DNA of 64,000 nucleotides from Cercis canadensis (Eukaryota > Streptophyta > Magnoliopsida > Fabales > Fabaceae), in NCBI GenBank assembly GCA_003255065.1, contig QAOA01000112.1:128392-192391 (forward strand). Direction: 5' to 3'. Numbering within the stretch: position 1 is the stretch's first letter; the number at the start of each line of letters is the position of its first letter. Both the position numbers and the translations under genes were made by a program. Positions 34,836 through 48,776 of this stretch are shown piece by piece. The notes beneath the pieces are model-generated. The model worked only from the letters and a program-made list of their open reading frames with translations. It was not told the DNA's origin and ran no database searches.

Positions 34836-37349
34836 TGTCGCAACGTCCATCTTGGTGAGGCTGCTTAACAACGCGGGTCGGCTAAACCCCAAAATATTAA
34901 AATAAAATAATGGATATAGAGAAAAAAAACAATTTGGTTACTTACAGTGTAGACAACGTATCTTGTTTGAACATTTTTTAAAAAAAAAAAATGCATGCAT
35001 TATTTTTAAAGTTTTATGCTCTTGGGTTTAAATTTTTATGTGAATTTTTTTTTTTGGCAAAACCCAAGTGTGTACAGCCCAACTTTTCTCTCTTTGGCCT
35101 ACTTGGCCCATCATTTTATTTCTTGTATAGCATTTTTATACTTTTGTAAATTTAAAGCATTAAAAGAAAAAAGCAAAAAAGGTGTTTAATAAATAAGTTA
35201 AAATTTTAAAATAATTTTTTTTTGCATCATAAGCATTAGATTGGACCAATAAGAGTGCAAGGTGAGATTCCCTTTGCCACTCATTGATCCAAAGTGAGCT
35301 ATATTATCTCTTTTAATTAATTAACTAGTAAGAATTAAAATTAAAATTAAAACTAATTAAAACAAAAGAAAAAGGAAGGGCGGTGAAGCAAGGGGAAGGA
35401 AAAAAGATTAAAGAAAGAGGTAGAAGACTGCAAGAGAAAAGGAGAAGCGACTAGAACTTGAAAGAGAGTTTGGGAGGAAGGAGAGAACCAAAGAGAAAAG
35501 AGGGTGATCGAGGGAAAGAAGAGACCGAGGGAGAGGAATTGCAAAAGCCAAAAGAAAAGAAGGGACTAGAACTAAAGGTAGAAATTGATAGAGAAAAGAG
35601 AGGGAAGGGAGACAGTGGAGAGATGGGATCTGGTGAGCTCGATGGTGAAGGCAACTTCCGCTGTTGTCAATGGTAGTAGACCAACAGAGACCAAAGACTT
35701 TATTCATACGAACATTCAATATTGTAATTTGGATATAATTACTCTTGGTGAGCAAGGCAGAGATGGGAACGAGAAGACCTTTTTATTATTTTTATTTTGG
35801 ATATAATTAAAATACCTCTCCTTGAAAAGTGTTGTAATTTTCAAATCCATGTATTTGCATTCATTTAGGTATATATTTGCATGATTAGTTGTCCATAGGC
35901 CCTTCACTTTTCATGGAAGGATATGACGAGTCAATCCTATATGAAATGACTTTCTTTATCCAACCTAGGTGGAGGTGAGCACCACCCAGATGACGCTTTA
36001 TGCGAGGAACGGGTGGAAGGAATTAAGAACCCGCTAGATGCACACATAACACGTTTAATTTCCATTAAGTATCCCTTTTATCTTATTTTTATGCATGATT
36101 ACTTTTAGTTTCTTTTGAGACTTTTTTATGGAATAATTTGGTTTAAGAAAAATTAAAGGCTAGAATTATCTCATTTTGAAAAAAAAAGGTTGGAAAGAAA
36201 TTCATTTTAAAGAAAAACAATATGTATTTTTATTTTTCAAAAAAAAATGATTTGTCCCTTTTTTTTTAAAAAAAAAAAAAGTGAACTACGATAGCCTTGA
36301 TCCCAAATTAGGGTACGTAGGAGTTCGTAGAGGAACAAGTCTAGTCAAGTTTTAAATAAATTCCTCATTTCCTTTCATTTCTTGCTTTTTTTGAAACAAA
36401 AAAAATGGATCTCTTTCTAGTCTTTATCTTCTTTTAATCTTTTTCGGGGATATTCAAAATACATAATGGTCATGATAAGTTGCACAACTAGTTTCGAGTA
36501 ATTGTTTTTTACACGGGTGTTGTGGAGTGTCTAACACTTTCTGCACACACAATTAGACTCCCGAACCTTCTTTGGCTTGCAGGCCAAATTCGTTAAAAAA
36601 TTTCAAAAGGGTTTTCCAATTGTTTCTCTTGTTTCTCTAAAACAATTGATGGATATTCTAAGTTTTCGTTGAAAGCTTAAAATCTCTTTTTTATTCGTCA
36701 TCTGTGTTATGGCTACCGTTCGTGTATGTTGTGACATACAGTGTGAGAACAAAATATGAGAATTTAGAAAAATTACCATAAAAGTGATGGAGTTGCCACC
36801 AATTGATTTAAGGCACGATTGGACACCTATAAAAATAGTGGTCTACGTTATCAGAGTTGGGTAAGGGAGTTGGTTACGAGTAGGGAATGTGTTAGCACCT
36901 TATGATGCCTATTCTAGCAAATGGTTACCAATTTAATTTTATGTCATATGAAATTTTTCAATAAAATTTATCCTTAAATTCATTTGTAAAATAAAAATAT
37001 TTTAAAATTTATATTTTTAAATGTCTCACTTTGTAGTGTATGTTGTCAAGAGTGACAAATGATTGTGACATGAGTGGGTGTCAAAATGCCATTATTTTTG
37101 GAACAATAATCACGACCTATAACAAGCTCAAAAGGTTATGGCTTTGTAAATGGTTCTTCTTTATTTTAGTAAAATTTAGAAGAAAAATATTTTTTATGCT
37201 TTAATTTTTATTATTGGTTCTCGTCAGTACCTCTTACAAAATCTAAAATAATTTTAATTGTTCTAGAATTTAGACATTTACACAATTACACTCTACAACC
37301 AATAAACAACAAACATACTAAAAAAAATTATATGATAAATACTAAGCAG
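34836..37349 (-). mobile_element. J2: Tat-like LTR, solo or partial, split by J1
   Basis: Left part 34836-34947 starts TGTCGCAACGTCC (minus-strand LTR end CGTTGCGACA). Right part 36742-~37349 reads on the minus strand GGTGCTAACACATTCCC and AATTGGTGGCAACTCCATCA. This matches the U5-like block of the F family (GGTGCCTAACACCTTCCCC, AATTGGTGATGACTCCAAG). No coding capacity. The right end is lost at element D. Confidence 0.55.
34948..36736 (+). mobile_element. J1: complete solo LTR of the F family (plus orientation)
   Basis: Starts TGTAGACAACGTATCTTG and ends GTGTATGTTGTGACA. It is flanked by a perfect 5-bp target duplication TACAG (34943-34947 and 36737-36741). Both ends match the ends of F1 and F2 read on the minus strand. 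Inside, GAGTCAATCCTATATGAAAT, then CTTTCTTTATCCAACCTAGG, matches F1 at about 43970-44020 (complement). No ORF of note. 1,789 bp, TG...CA, with no internal region: a solo LTR. Confidence 0.85.
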
Positions 37350-37808
37350 GGTTATGGCACTCACTTCCCTGGTTCAGAAGGGAAGAAGGTGGCTGTCTTG
37401 GGACAAATTTAGGGGCTGCAGTGTCTGGATCCTTTTCTTGGACAAAATTAGGGACTGTGGAAGACGGGCTAGGTTCTGGAACACTCACTTCCTTGCCACT
37501 ATGCATGGTTATGGCACTCACAGTGCCTTTCGGATTAGTGACTGTTTGAGAAGGTAAACTGTCGGAACCTTAAGACTTCAACTTACTAATGGTGGTTGCA
37601 AGTTGGCCTATCTAATCTCCAAGCTCTGAATGCTAGTCTCAGTCCTCTGTTGGAACTGGATGTTGTTGCTAGCCAACAGCTTCATTAAATCTTCTAGGTT
37701 GGGTTCTGGCTTGTTGGCTTGCTGCACAAGCTGCTTCATTGGTGCTTGAAACTACTGGTTGTTTGAACTTGCATTGTATCTAGGCTGTTGTGGCTGGTAC
37801 GTTTGTTG

Positions 37809-38945
37809 CTACTGGTAGGTTTGACCAGAATTGCCTCCATACCTCAAGTTCGGGTGATCTCTCTGGCCAGGATTGTATGAAGAAGAGTGGGGGTCATATC
37901 TGGGCTGCTGGTAAGGTCTGCCAGGAAATACACCAGCCACTACTTCAGTGTTATCCTGGAGGGTAGGGCACTGATCCGTCGGATGACTGGCTAGGGCACA
38001 AATTCCATATAGTTTGGCAGGAACTTGAACTGGTGTGTGGCCCATTGCTAACTGTCTAACCAAAGAGGTTAGTTCCTCTAAACGGTTCTCCACCTTCTGT
38101 TGATCCACCATTTGCACCTCGTTCACTCCCTTAGCAGGAGTAACCATCCTTGTGCCAAATTATTGTGCATTGGTTGCTATGTTGGATATTAAGTCTCTTG
38201 CAGCCGCAAGGGTCTTGTCCACCAAGGCACCTCCAAAAGCAGCATCCACATAGCTCCTATCCATAGGAAGAAAACCTTCGTAGAAGTACTGGATGAGTAA
38301 TTGGTCACTGATTTGGTGATGAGGACAACTCCCACACAGTTTCTCAAATCTCCCCCAGTATTCATGTAACGTCTCTCCATTATGTTGCCTTATGCCACAT
38401 ATGTCTTTCCTGATGGCAGTAACTCTTGAGGCAGGGAAGAATTTTTCAAGAAAGCACCTCTTCATGTCATTCCAGCATGTGATGATGGATGCCTGCAAGT
38501 ATAGTCAATCTTTTGCTGCTCCATCTAATGAAAAAGGAAAAGCCCTCAGCTTGATGTGCTCCTCTTGAATTGACTGAGGCTTCATGGTAGAACACACTAT
38601 GTGAAATTCCTTCAAATGCTTGTGAGGATCTTCACCTGCAAGTCCATGAAACTATGGGAGCAAGTATATTAATCTAGACTTTAACTCAAAATTGGCATCA
38701 GGATACTGAATACACAAAGGCTAATAATTATCATCAGGGGCAACCAATTCCTTAAGAGTCTTAGCCCTAACATGCATGTCATTATTAGCCCTATTGGCAG
38801 CAGGATTATCCTCAAGATCAATGTTATTATCAGCCATAGTATGCTCTATATGATTAGGAGCTCGACATGCCCTAGCAAGTGTGTGCAAAGTTCTCTCTAT
38901 TTCAAAATCACCTTCAAGTAGTTCAAAATGAGAGGACCGAGTCAT
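37809..38945 (-). pseudogene. Gag region of element D
   Basis: IITCWNDMKRCFLEKFFPAS, HEYWGRFEKLCGSCPHHQIS and LIQYFYEGFLPMDRSYVDAA form the gag domain. Then comes a Cys/His knuckle region (CALASHPTDQCPTLQ) and a Tyr/Gly/Gln-rich tail (QRDHPNLRYGGNSGQTYQ). Close relative at 49344-51281. Confidence 0.8.
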
Positions 38946-39841
38946 ACACCATGCAAATAAAGTGATAAAAACATTCTAAAACACATTAGAACACACTGAA
39001 ATAGAAAAACAGTGAAGCAGTGAAAGAAAAGGGCAAAAACCAAAACACACCAAATGCACTAGATAAAGGCAAAAAGACACCAAAATAACACTAGTTGACC
39101 CATCTAAACCTTTTTAAAAAATTTTCTACCACCGCAACATGAAAGCTTGATGAAAATGAAACTCAAAAATCAAATAAAAAATATTAAAAAAATGAAAAGT
39201 TGTCAAAATGATGGAATTTGGCTTAAAAATAAAGACCTCATGGCATAAGTAATGACTATTGATTGTCAGGCCATTTTCCTTCAACTAACCAAGTTTCAGA
39301 TCAATTGGAGCACAAAAATTCAGACAGAACAGTACAAGCGAAAACCACTAAATCAAACCGAAATGAATGGAAAACAAGAGGAAACTGGCACCAAAGCACC
39401 AGAATTCACACAATGGAAACCTAAAACAGTAAGACAAACAAAATGACAAGAAAAACAATAATCACAAAACTCACACAATATCGAAATTTGGCCAAAAAGT
39501 GAACCAAGATAGCAAAGGAGACAGAATAATGGCAAAGGAAACAAAACAAGGGCAATAATAGCACAAAGTTCAGCTCACAGTGCTTCTCATAATGCAATTT
39601 CTTTGTCCACAATTTTGCAACTCAATCCTAGTTGGTGAGAATCGAAAATAACATAGAAACAGAAACACAAAATAGAAACACAGAATAAGGGAAGAAAACC
39701 CTAAACATATAAGGAAAACAAAATAGGAAAACAAGTAGAGCAAGATGAAAACGAATGAAGAACAATTACCAGAAATAAGAACAGTAAGCAATCAAAATAG
39801 TAACGAAAGAGTTCTAAGAAGATCAATTTGTCAGATGAAAT

Positions 39842-39858
39842 CCCCAACAATGGCGCCA
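39842..39858 (-). other. Primer-binding site of element D (tRNA-Asp type)
   Basis: Minus strand TGGCGCCATTGTTGGGG, seven bases from the LTR start. Confidence 0.8.
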
Positions 39859-41149
39859 AAATTTTGACGGGTGCCGAACCGTAGAAAATTACAATACTAA
39901 TTGCAATTAAATTGTAGTATAGGATGCAACCAGTGTCGTCTCCCAAGTATTCACCAAAACAGTTAATCTACTAAGACTCACACAGGAACAAAACTAGGGG
40001 GTTTTGTATTGAATGCAGAATGTTAAGAATCTATAAAGTAGTAAACTGAATTTAGTCAAATAGGAGAAAACAAAATCAACTCAAGTAGGCAACCAAACCT
40101 TAATCCATCCTTGTGTACTAAAGATTATCTAGATCTGATTTAATTCTTGGTTAACTATTACCTGGAACCCCTAACAGTAACACTTAGAATTTCTACTGAT
40201 TACTAATCAGGATTCAATTAATCTTGGAACTAAGAATCTAGGCAACCGTTCTATATCATTAAGTCCAAATTAATTTCAGAAACAAATTGTCCAAGTTAAT
40301 CATATAATAAAAACCTTTAAAATATGATTACCAATTTAATTACTGTGATGAATCTAATCAACCGATTTAAATTCATATAAAGCATGCAATCAAAGTACCA
40401 TTCAATCACATGAAAATGGGAAGAAGCAGTAATTCAAATTATATTAAATCAAACTTGGATTGAAGCACAAGAACTCTGGATTAGGAGGTCTGGTTCCTCT
40501 TGAATCGATTACAGAAGTACTTAGCCTTCCATGAAAGGCTTAAACACAAAGCAAATGTATAAACTTGAACTCAGGAACAGGAGGCAGCAGCTTCAGATGA
40601 TAATGTGGTGATCTCTATTTTTCTCAACAACTTAAGAATAAATACTAGCTAATTGCCTCCTCTAGGTTTTCTAATTACAAAATAAACCTAGTTTCCTAAA
40701 TCTTTAATGGTAAAAATGTGATTAAACCCTAGTGACATGTGTGCTGGCCCAAATAGCATATGTTGGGCCAATAGACAGACACTGGTCCAATAGGCAGGCC
40801 CAAGGAATGGAATAAGTTGATGCTGGGCGGATGCAGAAAATATGGACTTCTTGCATGTGAATTTCAGTTATCCAGATGCGAGAATCAGCTTCTGGGCTCT
40901 TCATATGAAATGTATCATTTTCTGTCAGCTTTCCTACGAAACTGGAATCGCATCAATCGGACATTTTAGCTCAAGATATAGTAAAAAATGTAAGCAGTGC
41001 CAGAAATCAATAATTATGCAATTAAAGTCCAAAAGCATCAACAAGTCCAAATCCACAAAATATGTCTATGGGCTATGGAAATCAGAAGAAACACACACTA
41101 AAAGTCTAAGTATAAGGGAAACAAATAATGTAAAATAATGTCTTATCAA

Positions 41150-43108
41150 GTCCCTCTCCCTCTGTCTCTCTCATTGTTTCACAAACTCTCATAGTCTCAC
41201 TCTCGATTTCGGTACGATAAGTCTCTGCCTCTTTGGTTCCAATCTATTTTTTTAAAATTTTTTTCTTCTCTCTGCACCCCCTCTCCTATTTTGTGTGCAT
41301 TTTTCTTCCTTGCTATCATTCTTAAACATATTGATTCTATATGTGATGTAATACCTAGTAATCTTATGCTACATGAGATAAAGATTGTTGCTGATAGTGG
41401 GGCTTTTAGTTTCTTGGTTAAGGATAGGAAGTGGTAGTTGTTAGATCTATTGCTGATAATGGATTTAATGTCAAGTTTTGAATCTTAAACTTATGAATCT
41501 CTGTTTATTTTACTAGTTATCTATTAGCATGCATAGAATCTTCATTTATTGGTAGAGGTGGTTTTAAAGGGAGAAAAATTGAAAAGCACAACAAGAAGAC
41601 ATTATGTGATATTACTAGTTTTATCTATTTGTCCTTCACCATTCATAGTAATTCCTTTAATCCTCTGTCCAAGTTTGATGTGTGTCACTTTGAGGAAAAT
41701 GAGAACAGGTTAAAATTGATGATTGCTAAAAGCAAAGTATGTTAAACATATCATATATGCAGAAAAATTGTCCAAGATGGCCATAGAATATGTATCTAAG
41801 TGTCCTATCAATTCTTAGAATTCTTGTCTTCCACATATCTATCCCGTTTGCAATTCTTTTGTTTTTTGTTTTTTAAACTTTTTAGGAAGTACTTGGATAT
41901 TTCTATATATATTATGCAATAGCATTGTAGCTATTATGGCCAACGCTAAGATGATAATATGATTATTGAAGGGCTTAACTATTGCATTGTTGGGTGATGA
42001 GTCAAAGTGTTTATACAATTTACTGGGTCATTTTAATGAGAACTACTAGTCACTGCTATCATACTTGGGATGTTTGCCTTCATGTTTCTTTCTGTTATCA
42101 GTCCAAGTTCCCTTTGTTTAGTAGTTTGTGGCCTCTTTAATCAAGGTAGACTTCCTTGATTGTGAAAGCACTCCTATTATGCATCCTATAAAATGTATGT
42201 ACTTGAGCTTAAGAGGCAAATTAATCTGTTTCTTTTTTGTAATCTTATTTGATGAAAGTGAAACAAGTCCTAATTAAGTAAATAATTAACTACCAAGAAT
42301 GGCATTGAGAGTAATGCTCACTATCTTTTATAACTGCATATCAATATAACTTCTCAAAGACATGTACAGTTGTACACACAATGGTAAGAAAATTATTTTG
42401 AAGTAGCATAATCCCACTTGTATTAATGATCCTCAAGAATGTGATTTTTTTTAGTAATAGAAAGTGAGATGGGGTCTGCCATTTTCCTGTAACTTCAAAC
42501 AAGATGTGCAACTAGGTTGTTCATTGCTTTATTTACAAGTGTTAACAACGTTTTCTTTTTTCCTTTTGCCTTTTTCCCTTTTGCTCTTTAGTTTTCATTA
42601 ATTTCTCTTTTTTCTCTTTTATTAATGGGTGCATAAGAATGAAGACCAGATGCCACCTTCCAAAGATGCTTCCTTTGTCCTTTAAGTAAACACAAGCCAA
42701 GCTACTGATGTTCTCCCTGGTTTTCAATGCAATTGTGCTCCTGGTTGGACAAAGTTTAAGATTGCTGGTTTTGAATTCCTCTCTTGTGTTCTCCCTAATT
42801 GTGAGTCACCTCACTCTCTTTACTCATGTTGTATTTGTGTCTATTTCTCTGTATTATATCTTTAACATTGTGAAGCATGTATCATATTTATGTTCTTGGG
42901 TGAACAGAAGTCTAAGTCTTTTTGTTTTTTTTTTTTTTTTAGAATGTGTTCTCTGTTTGCCAACTATTTGTGCAGTTGTTTATATGCATCATTGCTAGAA
43001 AATTGACATAGAAATTTTATTATGCTGCATAATAATGTGGAACATAAATTCGATTAAGTAAATGTATTATGGGATTTCAATTTATTCGTATACACAATAA
43101 TTTTGCAG
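41150..43108. other. Non-repetitive AT-rich region, possibly upstream introns of the TPR gene
   Basis: Pyrimidine-rich at its left end (41150-41300), then mixed sequence with no convincing coding exon or repeat boundary. It is the only stretch of its size between elements and runs into the TPR exons in the same direction, so intron or 5' flank is a reasonable guess. No ankyrin exon was recognised. Confidence 0.35.
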
Positions 43109-44559
43109 GACGAAACAAGAAATGCTAAAGAAGCTAATCAACCCACTGATACTAAATTGCCAAGGCAAGATCTCCTAAAGGTGTGTTGCCCTTTTTATTT
43201 TGAAATAATATGTAATAACGAATTCATTTCTTCAAGTATTTGTTAATTTGGTATTGCTTCTAAGATCTTCATTATCTTTATTTTTTGGCAATTATCTTTA
43301 TTCTTCATTATCTACTTTGGCTTCAGTCAAGTTGGCAATTGTGATAAGCTGGTTATCGTCTCAGAGAAAACCTGACACATTGTGGTACTTTCAGCTTTAG
43401 CTTTATAAAGTTCATCTTCGTGTGTGTTATAATTGTTTATCAACTTATCTAGGTGACTCCCAAAGCCAAGAAAACAGCTGTTGAAGCAAAATCAAGGGGG
43501 GACGAGGCCTTTAAAAGGAAAGACTATCATGTTGCTTGTCACAACATACCCGAAGGTCACTACGACGCGGATGACGGAGTTAAAGAAAAAAGATTAGTTT
43601 TTGAAAGAAAACTTGGAGTCATCACCAATTGTATTACGAAAATGGGGAACAATTGAAAATTTCTTTTTTTTTATAAAAAAAACAATGGTCTTCGAACCAG
43701 AGAAAGTTTGAGAGTTTGTTTATACGTGGGGAAGGTGTTAGGCACCCGATAGCATCAGTCTAAAGACGGTTACCCTAAATTAATTGTACGAACATAATAT
43801 GGCAAAAATAATGTATTTTATTTACCCTAGAATAATGAATGTATTACAATAATATCTGACGAAAATAAAAACAAAGAATTTAAACGTGCAATGCATGATT
43901 TTTCTACTGAGACCTAAATCCTTCCACCCCTTCATCTGATAAAGCGACCGTCCAGGGTGACGCTACTTTCACCTAGGTCAGATAAAGAAAGACATCCCAT
44001 ATAGGACTGACTCGCCCTATCCTCCCATAATAAGTGAAGGGGCATGCGGATACTACGCGACACAGATATATTTTTTTATATGCAGTGCAAATGCGTGATT
44101 TTAAGTATTACAAAACTTGTCTCAAAATCTAAGTACAGATAAATATTAATTTACATCAAAAATTAAAAGAAAATAAATAAATAAAACATTATTCTTGTTC
44201 CAAGCTTGCAGCTAGGTATCTTCCGGTTGGGCATTCCAATTTGCTCATATTCACAATTATCATGATTTGTATTTAAAGATGCTCATGAATACACCAAAAC
44301 TCAGGTTAGGCAAGACTTAAAACTTAAAAGAAATATGCCTAAGTGACCTACACATTTAATCTCTGCATGCTTCAAAGGAAATAATTCAAAATCAACAAAA
44401 AATGCACATTCGAACCCTAAACACCCATTAGAATAGTGCACACAACGCATGAGAACTAACCTAGTGAATAGCTTCCAAAATCGTTAAAAAAGCGTAAGTA
44501 ATAAACCCCAAACAGTAGGCCAAACAGAACCTTCAACAATCGACAAAAAATGCAAAAAA

Positions 44560-45420
44560 TTTGAAAATTTCAAAAATTGAAAATATACATCTTATGGTTC
44601 CAAAGAAATAAGAAACACTTAAATCGGGGCTCTATAGCTCTAGAAAGAATAAAAAAACCACCTGTTGTTAGAGAAAATCAACTAAACTGACAAAGCAGAA
44701 AAAAATAGCCAACTTTAAATGAAAACTGGGAGCAAAGTAAACATGAAAAAAATATGAAAAATACACAAAATGAAGACATACATATTAAGATTCTAAAGAA
44801 ATAAGAATCATGCAATTTGGAGTTGTATAACTCCAGAAAGAAATAAAATGCTACATGCCACGAGAGAAGATCAACAAGCTTGACAGAGCACAAAAACAAC
44901 CAACTTTAAATGAAAACTGGGAACAGGGGAGACATGAAAGAAATCTGAAAATTACATACATTGAAGCCACATATCTTATGGTTCTAATGACACCAACATC
45001 ACTTAATTTGGAGCTATACAACTTTAGAAAGAAATAAAAGACATAGCACTGCTAGAGATAGGGCATCAGTGTCAGTGCAACATTGAACATCTATGTTCAA
45101 ACCAAAACTGGTAGAAAAATAGACATGCAAAAAAATCTGAAAATTATACACATTGAAAACATACATCTTATGGTTTTAAAGATACAAGAACCATGCAATT
45201 CAGAGCTGTAAAATTGTAGAAAGAAATAAAAGACCGAACATTGCTAGAGACAGGACATTAGTGTCAGTGCAACATTGAGTAACTATGTTCAACCCAAAAC
45301 TGATAGTAAACTAGACATGAAAAAAATCTGAAAATTGTACGCATTGAAAACATGTATCTTATGGTTCTAAAGAGACAAACTTCACTCAATTTGGGACCCT
45401 GCAGCCCTGGAAACAAATCA
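44560..45420. repeat. About 190-bp tandem repeat, 5 copies, inside F1
   Basis: The landmark CTTATGGTT, then CTAAAG, then a GAGCTGTA-type and AGAAAGAAATAAA block recurs near 44591, 44785, 44970, 45168 and 45358, a period of about 185-198 bp. F2 has about three copies of the same unit (59210-59830). Confidence 0.7.
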
Positions 45421-47718
45421 AACACTGCCTACTGCCAGAGCTGTCTGACAAACCCGAAAATGAAGATATTCAAGTGATTTTGTTGCACCAATGGTCCAAA
45501 TGACCAATAAAAACAATAACATCCACATTGGAAAGGAAAATAAACAAGGTAGCCCTTATTTTGAGTCCTGACAACAAGCAACAGAGGATAGGACAAGACA
45601 AAAAAGAAAACAAGCTTAACAAACAGCACCTAGCAACTCAAAATTCAAAACTCTCTCGGAACAGCTACAGTTCACTTTCTCAGAAAAAAAAAATATGAAC
45701 ATAAGGAATCACACTAAAAGTAAAGATAAAATGATACCAGAACAACAACACACCCCAGCCCTTGATTAGAAAAAAAACAAAACAAAACAGACCTTGCGTA
45801 TTTACACTACGCAAACTTGCATAAAATAAAAAAAGACGCATACCTAACAAGATCGACTCATGAGCAAAGAATATTACCCTTTTATAAGACAAGGCACCAC
45901 ACTTACAAAAGGGGAATGAACTCAGATAATGACCAATCTCAGAGCTTTAAACTCAAATAAAAAGAACACAAATATTAAACCAGTAGAGAAGATTAACCAA
46001 GATAAGACCAAAAAAGCTTATGCAAAAACTCTAAGGGTAAAAAAAGCAAACACAAAGCACTAAACATGAACTTGAGGAATTATTAGCTCAATCTCCAAAA
46101 AAGTAAAAATGATAGACAAGTTTAATAAGTCTACAGAAAGAAAAAAAGAAGAAGAAATAAACCCAATTTTACCAGCAGCAAGCAAAGATTCAATATTTGA
46201 AATAGGAAGTAAGTAATGAAAAAAATTAAAAAAAATGGAACTAGTATGATTGACCTGAGAAATAAAAAAATAACATGGGGAATGATCTTAGGAATTCAAC
46301 ACAACAATTTAGGCAAAGAGACCAAGACCATAACACCTAAACGAGCTATAGCAAAGCTAAAACCAGAAACCGGGCTTCACATAGATCATCCTTAACAGTT
46401 ATCCTCTATTTTGATCTTAACAAAAACACAACCCCATTGTAGATATTTATAAAAGCTCTCAGCCCTGTGACAGAAAACTAAACCAATAGGTGGTCACGGG
46501 CAGCCCTTAAAATGGGTCAAAACAAAGCTAAACAGCCAAGGAAAAATACTAAAATAGTCCCTATAAACCAGAAAAAATCAACCATAAAATAATTCCAAAC
46601 AACCAAGAAGAAAAGTATGAAATAGCCCCTAAACACAATGGGGCCAAAAATCACAAGGCAAGAACAATGAAATTTCTAAAAGAGAATAACTAGCACTAAC
46701 CAAACATAGTTCACCAGCATTCAATCCATAAAAATAACCAACACAAGATTGTAATAGGAAAATCAGAATCCTTCACCAACAATTCCTCCAAAATCAAATA
46801 GATCCAAAGCATTCTAAAATTCCAAATATAGAAATTGGAGATGGAAAGTCAACAAAAATAAAGAGATACAAAAACTGACCTGATGAAGAATGGATGAAGA
46901 ACTGATGTTGACGTTGAATTTCTAAAGTAAATCCTCCTTCTGCTCATTGCTTTGCTCTCCCTTGACTTGCTCTCTCTCTCAATGAAAACCGATTTTTGCT
47001 CTTTCTTCCCTTGAATGTTTTTTTCCTCTATCTGTAAAACCCCTTCTTCCTTTTTGTGCGTATCTTTCCTGCCTCTTAAGATTTTTTTTTTTTACTTGAT
47101 TCCCAAATCTGCCCCCATGATAAACTGTCACCCATCATCCTTCTTCCTTTTTTTATTTGTTTTCTTTATTTAGTTATTTAGTCATTTACTTAAAATAAAA
47201 ATAATTTAAGGGTTGGACCAATGGGGCATGAAGGAAATCTATTCCTAGCTCTCCTATTGGCTCCTTTAGGTTCAATGGTGCCACAATTAATTTACAAAAT
47301 ATATTTCTATTTTTATCTCTTATTTCCAAAAACTAAAAAAAGTAAAAGATGTGCCAAATAAAAGAATGGGCTAAGTTAACAAGTGATTGAGCTTAGGGTT
47401 TCTTAATCATAAAAGGCTAAACAAAAAAAACACTAAATTAGAAATTAAGAATTTATCTTCCTTTCTTTTTTCTTTTAATCTTTAAAAATATTTTAAAATC
47501 ATGAAAAGACCCGGATGATCGGACTTATCGCTAATCCAATTAAATTAAACCGAATCCCCTAATTAGAATGCAATAGAGGGCATAATCCAGGTCGTCTCTC
47601 TTAGAAAAAGCAATGTGTAATTAATAATTTCAAGTTCAAGAACAGGGGATTTTTTTGAAACAAAATCTATATTACCAAATTGTAAAATGCAGAATTAAAC
47701 AAGGATTAATTCAGTTAA

Positions 47719-48480
47719 TTAAAAACGTAACCTAGCTATACATTTTTCAAAATTCAGAACAAAATTAGTTTCAGTGCACCTATGTAAAACTCTAGACAAG
47801 CTATCCAGACAATCATCAAAGGAAAAGCTATATACTATAAAATCATCCATGAACACTTCCATACAGTTTTCTATAAAATCAAAAAAGATACTAATCATAC
47901 AACGTTGGAAGGTACCTGGAGCATTGCAAAGACCAAATTGCATCCTCTGGTATGCAAAAGTACCGAAGGGACAGGTGAATGTGGTCTTCTCCTGATCCAA
48001 CGGTGCAATGTGGATCTGGAAATAGCTAGTGAACCCATCTAGGAAATAGTAATGAGACTTCTCTGTCAACTGCTCCAACATCTGATCAATGAAGGGAAGA
48101 GGGTAATGGTCCTTGCGGGTGGCTTGATTGAATCGTCTGTAATCGATACAAACCCTCTAGCTATTCTGAACTCAAGTAGGAATGAGCTCATCATGCTGGT
48201 TCTTCAACACTGTCAGTCCTAACTTCTTTGGAACAACTTGCACTAGGCTCACCCACTTGCTATTTGAGATTTGATAGATGATCCTAGCTTGAAGAAGCTT
48301 GGTTATTTCCTTCTTGACCACATCTAGAATCAGTGGGTTGAGTCTTCTATGTGGCTGCCTCACTGACTTAGCATCTTCTTCAAGCAAGATTCTGTGCATG
48401 CAAGTAGAAGGACTGATGCCAGGTATATCTGCCAATGTCCACCCAATTGCCTTCTTGTTCTGTCTCAGAATGTGTAACAA
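47719..48480 (-). pseudogene. Reverse transcriptase region of element E (N-terminal half)
   Basis: Frame 48172-48480 has NKKAIGWTLADIPGISPSTC and ISNSKWVSLVQVVPKKLG. Frame 47719-48081 has MLEQLTEKSHYYFLDGF, QIHIAPLDQEKTTFTCPFGT and MQFGLCNAPGTFQRCMISIF. These are the first RT blocks of a gypsy element. Confidence 0.85.
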
Positions 48481-48776
48481 CCTTGCCTCTTGCTCAGGTT
48501 GAAGGTTCTTGGCAATGATAACTGGCTACTGCTTATTCTCCTTTAAGAATGCATATACCAAATGCTCAGGGAGGGGTTTAAGCTCCAGTTTGGGTGGCTG
48601 CTCTATGGAAGGAAGTAAGGTTGTGGCTACTACATCTAAGGCACATATCTCTGCATACTCATCAACTACCATTGCAGGATTTCAACTACCACAGTCTTTG
48701 TGACAGAATCATCACTTTCTAAAAATGCAACAATTTCAGAGCAAACAAAGCAAGCAACATCACTATCACAGCTACA

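Larger units (their letters stand above)
37350..41149 (-). mobile_element. Element D: Ty3/gypsy (Athila-like) fossil, 5' part only
   Basis: 5' LTR 39865-41149 (TGACGGGTGCCGAACC to GTCTTATCA), primer site 39842-39858, gag 37809-38945, then the gag-protease junction region to about 37350. No pol or 3' LTR follows. Related to element E in gag and LTR. Broken. The right flank is AGTCC. Confidence 0.75.

Noticed and set aside
35353-35806. Overlapping ORFs on both strands (Glu/Lys/Gly-rich and Ser/Pro/Phe-rich)
   Set aside because: They come from a purine-rich stretch inside solo LTR J1; low-complexity translation with no conserved motif.
44560-45420. Similarity between the 190-bp units of F and the LTR end of D/E (AGTTGTAGA ... 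AAGATAT)
   Set aside because: The shared stretches are short and in common retroelement text, so they do not show common origin by eye.
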